Program-made: the position numbers and the translations under genes
DNA from: Candidatus Cloacimonadota bacterium
GTDB taxonomy: Bacteria; Muiribacteriota; UBA6191
Assembly: GCA_023954715.1 (NCBI GenBank)
Contig: JAGSHD010000010.1
Location: 62,001-126,000 of the forward strand
DNA: 64,000 nt
Direction of reading: 5' to 3'
Shown here: positions 1 to 6,744 of the stretch, in pieces
Layout of the letters: every line of letters begins with the position of its first letter
How positions within the stretch are numbered: the first letter of the stretch is position 1
The notes under the pieces: generated by a model
What the model was told of the DNA's origin: nothing
What the model saw: the letters and a program-made list of their open reading frames with translations, nothing else
The model's database searches: none

Positions 1-686
1 TCTAAAAACAAACCTTTTTTATTTTTATCCGCTCCAGTAAATGATCCTTTCACATGACCAAACAACTCACTCTCTAACAAATGCTCAGGCATTGCTGCAC
101 AATTAATTGCAACAAATGGTCTAGATTTAGTGTTTGTCCCATTATGTATGGCTCGAGCTACAACTTCTTTACCAGAACCAGACTCTCCTGTAATTAATAC
201 AGAAGACTTTACATTTTGAATTCTGCCAATAAATTGAACTAATTGAGCCATCACTTTAGATTTTGCAATAATGCCATAAGTATATTTAGTATTCACCTCA
301 GCTGCTAAACCTATAGATTTTTCACGCTTAGTGACGATCTTATTGATGAGGTCTTCTAAATCAATCATTTTAAAAGGTTTTGAAATAAACGAGTCTGCTC
401 CGTTATCCATAGCCTCTAAAGCAGCTTCAACGGATGAAAAAGACGTCATCATTATTATGATAGAACAGGGAGCTAAACGACGAGCTTTTAACAAAAACTC
501 CATTCCATCCATTACTTTCATTTTCCAGTCAGTAAGGATAAATTGGAACTCTCCATCTTCAAGAGCCTGAATTGCTTCTTTGCCATTTTCACAACAAACA
601 ACTTCAAAAGCTTTATTGACAAAATAACTTTGTACTAAGTTTTGAAAGGATATATCATCTTCTACGATTAATATTCGATTGGTCAC
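1..686 (-). CDS. sigma-54-dependent response regulator, NtrC family (C-terminal part missing)
   Basis: Transcription activator of the bacterial enhancer-binding class. It starts at a GTG at 686-684 with GAGG just upstream and reads off the left edge, leaving 228 codons. Residues 1-120 form a receiver domain with the acidic pair D10/D11, phosphoacceptor D53 in [11 protein letters not shown] and the SKPFK lysine. The AAA+ domain follows, with Walker A GESGSGKE and the sigma-54 contact loop [12 protein letters not shown], where Ser replaces the usual Ala of GAFTGA. Members of this family hydrolyse ATP to remodel sigma-54 RNA polymerase when phosphorylated by a partner kinase. The DNA-binding end lies outside the window, so the targets are unknown. 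Family call is secure; the partner kinase is not visible. Confidence 0.95.
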   Translation of the reverse strand, partial: MTNRILIVEDDISFQNLVQSYFVNKAFEVVCCENGKEAIQALEDGEFQFILTDWKMKVMDGMEFLLKARRLAPCSIIIMMTSFSSVEAALEAMDNGADSFISKPFKMIDLEDLINKIVTKREKSIGLAAEVNTKYTYGIIAKSKVMAQLVQFIGRIQNVKSSVLITGESGSGKEVVARAIHNGTNTKSRPFVAINCAAMPEHLLESELFGHVKGSFTGADKNKKGLFL

Positions 687-846
687 GCCTCAGCCCTTTT
701 GAATTAGTTCATATGGTCTTTTCAGGTAAATTTAATAAAGACAGCACACTATTTAAATTTTCTCGTTTTGACAATTTGTCATTGTATCAAATTTTTATAA
801 AACTTCACTAGATTATTTATTTAAGACTATCTTTTCCACCGATAAG

Positions 847-871
847 TAACAGCTTAATCTAAGCTATGTTA
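847..871. repeat. bulged inverted repeat (possible terminator or operator)
   Basis: TAACAGCTTA and TAAGCTATGTTA flank the three-base loop ATC, giving about ten base pairs with a two-base bulge. On the plus strand it is followed by AAATTTTTC, so it could stop plus-strand transcription, but no plus-strand gene lies just upstream. An operator role is equally possible. Confidence 0.35.
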
Positions 872-944
872 AAATTTTTCCATCTAAACCTTCATTTAGG
901 TAGAACTTAATAAATCTATCGCGATTATTAAGCACAGTTTAAAT

Positions 945-971
945 TAAAAAACATGCTATTTGAGCCGACAA
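945..971 (+). promoter_or_regulatory. candidate sigma-28 (FliA) promoter upstream of the YihY gene
   Basis: TAAA at 945-948, 15 bases, then GCCGACAA at 964-971. The known flagellar sigma-28 consensus is TAAA-N15-GCCGATAA, so there is one mismatch. It lies about 50 bases before the likely ATG at 1021. A similar element sits before fliD in this window, which makes a functional role more likely than chance alone. Confidence 0.45.
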
Positions 972-1020
972 GCTCTAATGTAAAACAATTTCTTCATCCA
1001 ATTTGAACCTGAGACAGTTT

Positions 1021-2268
1021 ATGACAAATTCTAACGATTTACCCAAGCCAATTCGCTTTACTTTGTATATTCTTACTAGATTTTATACCGATGGATGTTT
1101 CAAAGCAGCTGGAAGTTTAAGTTACACATCATTGCTAGCTATCACTCCTGTTCTAGCCATTGCTTTTGCTATTCTTAGTGCCTTTCCTGCATTTGATGGA
1201 ATGGAGAACAAGATAAAAGAATTAATTTTTTTAGCATTTGTACCCGATGCAGGTAAATCTATTGAATCCTACCTTACCAAGTTCATATCCAATGCCAATC
1301 ATTCTACTATTTTTGGAATAACCAGTCTTTCGGTTACATCCGTTATGCTATTAATGACCATACAAAGTAGTTTTGATGCCATTTGGAAATCTACAGGCAA
1401 AAGAACTTTCATCAATAATGTTCTTACCTTCTGGAGTTCTTTGACCTTAGGACCTTTGCTACTTGGTTCTAGTCTATCTTTGTCTTCTTTTTTATTTACT
1501 CAAGCCAAGATCTTACAAGTGCCTATGCTACAACAATTTAATGCACTTTTTGTAATCGCCCTTCCATTTTTACTGGAGTTGTTTGCCTTTTTTCTACTTT
1601 ATATAATCGTCCCTAATACACATGTTAGGTGGAGATATTCAATGATTGGAGCCTTTTTCGCGACAATTCTGTTTGAAGGATTTAAGGCTGCTTTTGGATA
1701 TTATGTCAGTAATTTTCCATTCTACCAAGAGCTATATGGCGCTTTGGCTACAATACCTATCATTCTAATTTGGTTATATCTTTCATGGGCATCTGCATTA
1801 ATTGGGGCAGAAATTGCCGCAAATTTGTCTCAATATGACTTATTAGACAATCCTGATGCTCAAAGTAATACCAAAAGCCGTGCTGCACAAAAACTAATAT
1901 ATTCACTAAAAATCTTAAATTTTATCTACCTCTCAACCAAAAATGAGAAGAAAGTAAAGATCAAACAAATACTCAAGTCTACCAATGCGCCACAGTCCTT
2001 AACAATCCGTTTATTATCTCATCTTACAGCCAAGAACTATCTTGTAAAAAGTGAAAACTCTGAATATATTCTATATAAAGACATAGCTAAAACAAATCTA
2101 TATGATTTACTGAAAGACCTGAAGTTGATAATCAACCCAGATGATGTAGCAAGTGAGGCAGATGAGTTGACAAAAAAGTTAAAACATCAACTACAAGTAC
2201 TAAATAATAACACCAAAGATATAACTTCAGTCAATCTCATTACTCTATTTAATGAAACTTTAGATTAA
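1021..2268 (+). CDS. YihY/UPF0761 family inner-membrane protein
   Basis: Polytopic membrane protein of the YihY/BrkB family, once misnamed ribonuclease BN; the molecular function is not established. About 415 residues. The first 280 carry roughly six hydrophobic segments, including the family-typical SLSYTSLLAITPVLAI early on and a WASALIGAEIAANL-like stretch near residue 265. The last 130 residues are soluble and look like a winged-helix domain, an extension found in part of the family. I chose the ATG at 1021; an in-frame TTG at 1003 would add six residues but has no ribosome-binding site. The stop overlaps the 3' end of the convergent chemoreceptor gene by four bases. A sigma-28-like promoter lies upstream. 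Confidence 0.88.
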   Translation: MTNSNDLPKPIRFTLYILTRFYTDGCFKAAGSLSYTSLLAITPVLAIAFAILSAFPAFDGMENKIKELIFLAFVPDAGKSIESYLTKFISNANHSTIFGITSLSVTSVMLLMTIQSSFDAIWKSTGKRTFINNVLTFWSSLTLGPLLLGSSLSLSSFLFTQAKILQVPMLQQFNALFVIALPFLLELFAFFLLYIIVPNTHVRWRYSMIGAFFATILFEGFKAAFGYYVSNFPFYQELYGALATIPIILIWLYLSWASALIGAEIAANLSQYDLLDNPDAQSNTKSRAAQKLIYSLKILNFIYLSTKNEKKVKIKQILKSTNAPQSLTIRLLSHLTAKNYLVKSENSEYILYKDIAKTNLYDLLKDLKLIINPDDVASEADELTKKLKHQLQVLNNNTKDITSVNLITLFNETLD

Positions 2269-3491
2269 AATCCAAAATCAATTTGATTCGGTTCACAATC
2301 CATATGTTCTTTTAAGTGTTTTACATAACGTCGATCTGTTCCTAGAATATGGTTTACCAGCCAGTTAACTAAAAAGTCCATTAATTCTAGTGATAACATA
2401 TAACTATAGTTATGAGTTAAACTTTCAATAAAGGATGTCACTTTGGCTAATAACTGATCATGTCCAGATTTATGTGCCTCTCCTTCATAATATGAAGACC
2501 TCTTAAACCATTCCTCTTCAAAAGCAAAGTGATTAACGGTATTTTTTGCCAACTTCTCCAACTGAGTGATTAATAAATGATGGGATCCTTCAGAACCAGA
2601 TCTAAGGTGAGAATATATTACGTTAATGATACCTACTAGGATTTTATGCTGATAATCAATTGATGGTATACCAATCATCAAGCGAGGTCCAAAATCCATA
2701 AGATTCATGGCTGCAGAGTTATTAATAACTTTACAGTCGATTCCAAGAGAGTTTTTTAAATCTCCAAAGTAGTTCATAGTAGAACTACTCCAAAGATCAA
2801 TGCCTTGACTTAAAGCACAACTAGAAGTGACAACATCATATCCTTTTGCTATACCGGCGGTCATCTCTTCTGTGTAAACCAATTGCTCAACAGAATTTTG
2901 ATATGAGTCACCCACTGATATAGAAACATTATCAACAATAGATCTTGATTTTTCAAATGACGTTTCTACTGTTCCTATAGCTTCTATACATTGATTGGAA
3001 GCATTACTAACTTGAGAAACCAAGTTTCCTACAGTAGCAGAGGTATTGGCAGCTACGCCAGCTAAAGCTTGTATCTCTTGTGCTATCACAGCAAATGTCT
3101 TGCCAGCATCTCCCGCTTTTCCAGCTTCTATAATTGCATTCAAACTAAGAAACCTTGTTTGAGTCGCGATATCATCTAAACTTTTAATTGATTTCTCTAC
3201 TTTGGATTGAACTTCTTGGATATGATGAATTTTGTTAATAAGAGCATTCATCAAAGTATTATTTTCTGAAATTTGTTGATTCAATTCAGAAATAGAATAA
3301 TTTGATTTTTCCAAGTTAGATCTTATCTCTTTTGATTCATCTTCTACTTTTTGTACGGTAGACAAAATATTTTCCATTTCTTTGCCAAACAATTTAAGCT
3401 TAGAAAATACCTCCGTTCCACCTTGAGAAATTCGCTCTAACTGGCAATCTATCTCTTGAACGGAATCTTCGACTTTACTAACAACAGACAT
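2265..3491 (-). CDS. soluble chemoreceptor fused to a bacteriohemerythrin domain
   Basis: 408 residues, no transmembrane segment or signal peptide, so a cytoplasmic receptor. Residues 1-250 are coiled coil with the methyl-accepting chemotaxis hairpin tip QTRFLSLNAIIEAGKAGDAG at 111-130 followed by FAVIAQEIQALA. Residues 275-395 form a hemerythrin domain with all seven expected di-iron ligands: H282, H321, E325, H340, H344, H381 and D386. Hemerythrin-receptor fusions are known as oxygen sensors (DcrH of Desulfovibrio); nitric oxide is an alternative ligand. Inference: it feeds oxygen level into the chemotaxis kinase of this flagellated cell. No che genes are in the window. Convergent with the YihY gene. 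Family and domain calls are strong. Confidence 0.92.
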   Translation of the reverse strand: MSVVSKVEDSVQEIDCQLERISQGGTEVFSKLKLFGKEMENILSTVQKVEDESKEIRSNLEKSNYSISELNQQISENNTLMNALINKIHHIQEVQSKVEKSIKSLDDIATQTRFLSLNAIIEAGKAGDAGKTFAVIAQEIQALAGVAANTSATVGNLVSQVSNASNQCIEAIGTVETSFEKSRSIVDNVSISVGDSYQNSVEQLVYTEEMTAGIAKGYDVVTSSCALSQGIDLWSSSTMNYFGDLKNSLGIDCKVINNSAAMNLMDFGPRLMIGIPSIDYQHKILVGIINVIYSHLRSGSEGSHHLLITQLEKLAKNTVNHFAFEEEWFKRSSYYEGEAHKSGHDQLLAKVTSFIESLTHNYSYMLSLELMDFLVNWLVNHILGTDRRYVKHLKEHMDCEPNQIDFGF

Positions 3492-3792
3492 AAGGACATC
3501 TCCATTACCATTTTAAAAGTTTGATTGATTTGGTTATATTGTTACCATCAAAAGGTTCACGCCAAACTTAATCTATGAATAATAATTATTACTTTTTAAA
3601 CTTAAAATATCAATATTTGAACTTTGTTATTTTATTCAAAGCTGCGCCAAATAATTCAGAATAGTAAAATATTAAAAACTAGAAGTGATTAGTAAATTAT
3701 AGAAAAATATAAGTATATTTCTTTCAATTATGGCATAATTCTTCCATATTTATCACTTTCAAAACTTTTACATCTCCTAGTTTGGTCCATCT
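3492..3792. other. AT-rich divergent intergenic region
   Basis: Separates the divergent chemoreceptor and glycosyltransferase genes and should hold both promoters. ATGGCATAATTC at about 3729 is a possible promoter core for the plus-strand gene, but no convincing paired -35 element is visible. No coding frame, tRNA or strong hairpin seen. Confidence 0.5.
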
Positions 3793-4809
3793 ATGACAGA
3801 TTTACAAAAAGTATCAATCGTAATGCCCTTTAAAAATACAAGTCAATACTTGAGGGCTTGTATAGAGTCCATTACAAATCAAAACCATATTAACTTCGAG
3901 TTGCTCGCTGTAGATGACCACTCTACGGATAACAGTTTTGACCTTGTAGCATCCTATGCTGCCAAAGATTCTCGCGTTAAAGTTTTTAAAAACCCAGGAA
4001 GAGGAATTTTACAAGGTCTTGACTATATATATTCAAAATGTACAGGTAACTTTATAACTAGAATGGACTCCGATGATTTAATGCCAGCTAATAAGCTCTT
4101 TGAATTAAAGTCCATACTAGAATCTAGTACAGAAAAAACAGTGGCAACTGGTTTAGTCAAGTACTTTTGTGATGAGCACGATGTCTTTGATGGTTTTACT
4201 AGATATCAAAACTGGCTCAATGATCTCTCTAAAACATCTACTCACTACCAGGATATATACACCGAGTGTCCTGTAGCATCTCCTTGTTGGATGATGTATA
4301 AAGCTGACTATGATTCTATTGGGGCATATTCAGTCCACCACTATCCAGAAGACTATGACTTATTTTATAGATGGTATGAAGCTGGATTTAAAATAAAGGC
4401 TTCCCATCAAATTTTGCATCTATGGAGAGATCATAGCACTCGAGCCTCAAGGACTGATCCAAATTATCTAGACCAATGTTTTTTTAAGATTAAATTAAAC
4501 TATTTCAAAAAACTCCACTATTGTGACCAATCTCCCTTAGTTGTGTGGGGAGCAGGACCTAAAGGTAAAAAATTAGTAAAAGAGCTTCAAAGCCAAGGTT
4601 TTTCTCTTAGATGGATCTGTGATAACCCAAAAAAAATAGGTCAAAATATTTATGGAATTCAATTGGAAAATATAGAGGTATTGAGCGAAATAAATAAACC
4701 AACTATCTTATTAGCTGTATCTCAAAAACACTCCAAAACGGGTATTAACAATACTCTGGATCGTTACAATCTAGAAATCAACAAAGACTTTTTTAACTTC
4801 GTTATCTAA
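3793..4809 (+). CDS. family 2 glycosyltransferase with a C-terminal Rossmann-like domain
   Basis: 338 residues. The N-terminal GT-A fold opens with SIVMPFKNTSQYL, carries VDDHSTDNS at 40-48 and the metal- and nucleotide-sugar-binding DSD at 92-94 (RMDSDDLM). FPEDYDLFYRW-like text near 190 (YPEDYDLFYRW) is the usual acceptor-side acidic motif. From about residue 250 a second domain starts with VVWGAGPKGKKL, a glycine-rich nucleotide-binding loop seen in sugar-modifying enzymes and in some surface-polysaccharide transferases. Likely transfers a sugar to a surface glycan; the donor and acceptor cannot be told. It stands alone, with a 39-base overlap of its 3' end with the convergent small membrane protein. 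Confidence 0.88.
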   Translation: MTDLQKVSIVMPFKNTSQYLRACIESITNQNHINFELLAVDDHSTDNSFDLVASYAAKDSRVKVFKNPGRGILQGLDYIYSKCTGNFITRMDSDDLMPANKLFELKSILESSTEKTVATGLVKYFCDEHDVFDGFTRYQNWLNDLSKTSTHYQDIYTECPVASPCWMMYKADYDSIGAYSVHHYPEDYDLFYRWYEAGFKIKASHQILHLWRDHSTRASRTDPNYLDQCFFKIKLNYFKKLHYCDQSPLVVWGAGPKGKKLVKELQSQGFSLRWICDNPKKIGQNIYGIQLENIEVLSEINKPTILLAVSQKHSKTGINNTLDRYNLEINKDFFNFVI

Positions 4810-5220
4810 AGCATCAATTACAGGTAATGATATATAACTTGGAAGTGGGCGAAACACGCCTTTTTCTACAGCGAATGAAGTAAAATGATATACACTCAAA
4901 AACGAAAATAGAAAAAAATACTGAAAAAATATTTGTAAGAAAATAAAGCGGATAACTTTCGTCTTGTTTAGTTTCATAAACCAAAACAGTGGAACCACTA
5001 GCAGTAATACAAACTGAGTCAATAAACCCCATTGACCCATGAAAGATAACCCAGCCGAGACTACCAAGAGGATTTGACTATTGAAGGCCAATTCTTTTGC
5101 TAATAAATCTAACTCTATATCATTTTTTGATAAGCATACCCGATATACCCCAACTTGACACAAAAAAGAAAAAAACAATAAAAAAATAAATACACAAGAC
5201 AAAAATACTATAGACATCAT
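4771..5220 (-). CDS. small four-helix membrane protein of unknown function
   Basis: 149 residues, not recognised. Hydrophobic segments at about 2-22, 46-62, 66-82 and 88-112, with a hydrophilic link (KNDIELDLLAKEL) between the first two and a soluble tail of about 30 residues. Its 3' end overlaps the convergent glycosyltransferase. The clean membrane topology supports a real gene, although the long convergent overlap is a mild warning. Confidence 0.6.
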   Translation of the reverse strand: MMSIVFLSCVFIFLLFFSFLCQVGVYRVCLSKNDIELDLLAKELAFNSQILLVVSAGLSFMGQWGLLTQFVLLLVVPLFWFMKLNKTKVIRFIFLQIFFQYFFLFSFLSVYHFTSFAVEKGVFRPLPSYISLPVIDALDNEVKKVFVDF

Positions 5221-5280
5221 AGTCGTTACCGCGTTCCAAACTAAGCTTATTAATCCTTAACTAAATCTTAAATACCTTAT

Positions 5281-5297
5281 CATGTTATTGCAACATG
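5281..5297. repeat. inverted repeat upstream of proline dehydrogenase
   Basis: CATGTT and AACATG flank ATTGC, a six-base-arm dyad about 150 bases before the proline dehydrogenase start. Could be an operator; no regulator is known for it. Confidence 0.3.
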
Positions 5298-5447
5298 TCC
5301 TAGATATTTTCTATCTCAAATGGCTAGCGCTTATAGTTCTCTCAAAAACGAACAATGAGTCACTTTTTGGCAATAGAAAGTTTGACAAGCTCAATTTTAA
5401 TGGTGTACTGTCTAACTACACTTTTATGGATTCATTAGGAGACTTTT

Positions 5448-6620
5448 ATGTTAAATATCAAAGACTTATCCGTAGCCTTTTCTAGTAAGTCAGATTTTGA
5501 TTTGAAACGAGCTAATTTACTTTTTAGAATTCTAAGTAATCCAGTCATTAACAAGGTTGGAGCTACATTGACTCAAAAAGCATTAGACTATAAGCTTCCC
5601 ATCGAACCACTTATACTTTCTACTATCTATCAACAATTTGTTGGAGGTACTTCTCCTGAAAAGTGTATAAAAAGTATTAATGAGTTATCTAAGTATAACA
5701 TCGAAACTGTTCTTGATTACTCTGTAGAAGCTAAAAAAACCAATGAAGGCTTTGACCAAACAGTTCAAGAAATTAGCAGCCTGATTGATTTTTCAAAAGA
5801 TCATCCGGGACTTACTTTTACCGTTGTTAAAATGACAGGAATCGCTAGCTTTGAACTACTCGAAAAAATTTCTTCTAATGTTAGCCTTAGTTCTGAGGAG
5901 CAAAAAGAGTGGGATAAGTCAGTACAAAGATTAGATACACTTTGTAATAAAGCCTTAGAAAACAAGCTAAAGTTTTTCATTGATGCAGAAGAGTCTTGGA
6001 TTCAAGTTGCCATTGATCAACAAGCAAAAGAGATGATGAAAAAGTACAACAAAGAGAAAGCTAATGTTTTTACCACTTTTCAGATGTATCGTAATGATAG
6101 AATCGATTATTTAAAAAACTGTATCCTAGATGCCCAAGAAAACAATTATTATTTTGGCGTCAAACTTGTTCGGGGAGCCTATCTTGAGCAAGAAAATGAA
6201 AGAGCTAAAGAACTCTGTTACCCCTCTCCCATGAACACAAGTAAACAAAATACTGATAAGTGTTATGATCAAGCCGTAGAAATTTGTTTACAAAGCCTAA
6301 AACAAGTTTCTTTTTGTTTAGCTAGCCACAATGAAGAGAGCACCTTAAAACTAGTTAATTACATGAAAAAACACGATTTGAAAACAAATCATCCCCATAT
6401 TTCCTTTGCTCAGCTATATGGTATGAGTGACCATATTTCATACAATTTGGCCAAATCAGATTACACCACTTTAAAATATATTCCTTATGGCCCCGTAAAC
6501 GATGTTATTCCATATCTCATGCGCCGAGCTGAAGAAAATGTTTCTATGACAGGACAAATGAGTAGAGAATTACAATATCTCCAAGATGAACTCCTAAGAC
6601 GCAAAACAAATAGAACATAA
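5448..6620 (+). CDS. proline dehydrogenase (monofunctional PRODH)
   Basis: FAD enzyme that oxidises L-proline to pyrroline-5-carboxylate and passes electrons to the quinone pool. 390 residues, the length of a single-domain PRODH, not the large fused PutA. The beta-alpha barrel signatures are present in order: VKMTG, FFIDAEESW, TTFQMYRND, VKLVRGAYLEQE, LASHNEES, FAQLYGMSDH and YIPYGPVNDVIPYLMRRAEEN near the C-terminus, where the RR pair contacts the proline carboxylate. The start is set by TAGGAGACTTTTATG. No pyrroline-5-carboxylate dehydrogenase gene is adjacent. A terminator follows, so it is a single-gene transcript. Confidence 0.95.
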   Translation: MLNIKDLSVAFSSKSDFDLKRANLLFRILSNPVINKVGATLTQKALDYKLPIEPLILSTIYQQFVGGTSPEKCIKSINELSKYNIETVLDYSVEAKKTNEGFDQTVQEISSLIDFSKDHPGLTFTVVKMTGIASFELLEKISSNVSLSSEEQKEWDKSVQRLDTLCNKALENKLKFFIDAEESWIQVAIDQQAKEMMKKYNKEKANVFTTFQMYRNDRIDYLKNCILDAQENNYYFGVKLVRGAYLEQENERAKELCYPSPMNTSKQNTDKCYDQAVEICLQSLKQVSFCLASHNEESTLKLVNYMKKHDLKTNHPHISFAQLYGMSDHISYNLAKSDYTTLKYIPYGPVNDVIPYLMRRAEENVSMTGQMSRELQYLQDELLRRKTNRT

Positions 6621-6621
6621 A

Positions 6622-6659
6622 AGACTAGCTGTTAAATGTAGATACTAGTCTCGTTTTTT
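6622..6659 (+). terminator. intrinsic terminator after proline dehydrogenase
   Basis: AGACTAG at 6622-6628 pairs with CTAGTCT at 6645-6651 and is followed after two bases by six T. The loop is 16 bases, rather long. Confidence 0.6.
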
Positions 6660-6744
6660 GCTAGAATATCTTGCAATAGTTTGAAGCCCTACCTTACATA
6701 TATATTGAACTACTTCAAGCAATAGAGTTTACTTTGAGAGTTTC

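Larger units (their letters stand above)
687..1020. other. divergent intergenic region with two dyads and a promoter
   Basis: Non-coding stretch between the minus-strand regulator and the plus-strand YihY gene. It holds a perfect 13-base palindrome TGACAATTTGTCA at 769-781, a bulged hairpin at 847-871, and a sigma-28-like promoter at 945-971. I see no open frame or recognisable RNA family in it. Confidence 0.6.

Noticed and set aside
331-570. 79-codon plus-strand frame
   Set aside because: Antisense shadow of the receiver domain of the sigma-54 regulator.
843-849. CCGATAA box upstream of the YihY gene
   Set aside because: Spacing to a TAA(G) -35-like element is too short; the 945-971 element is better.
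1003-1020. TTG start six codons before the YihY ATG
   Set aside because: No Shine-Dalgarno sequence before it; ATG at 1021 is the better start.
3728-3742. TGGCAT-N5-TTCC resembling a sigma-54 promoter before the glycosyltransferase
   Set aside because: The invariant -12 GC is CC here; with the AT-rich background this is most likely chance.
4814-5032. 72-codon frame inside the small membrane protein gene
   Set aside because: Other-frame shadow of 4771-5220, which has the clearer membrane topology.
5282-5485. 67-codon plus-strand frame before proline dehydrogenase
   Set aside because: It overlaps the well-supported PRODH start (AGGAGA before ATG 5448), has no ribosome-binding site and no recognisable fold.
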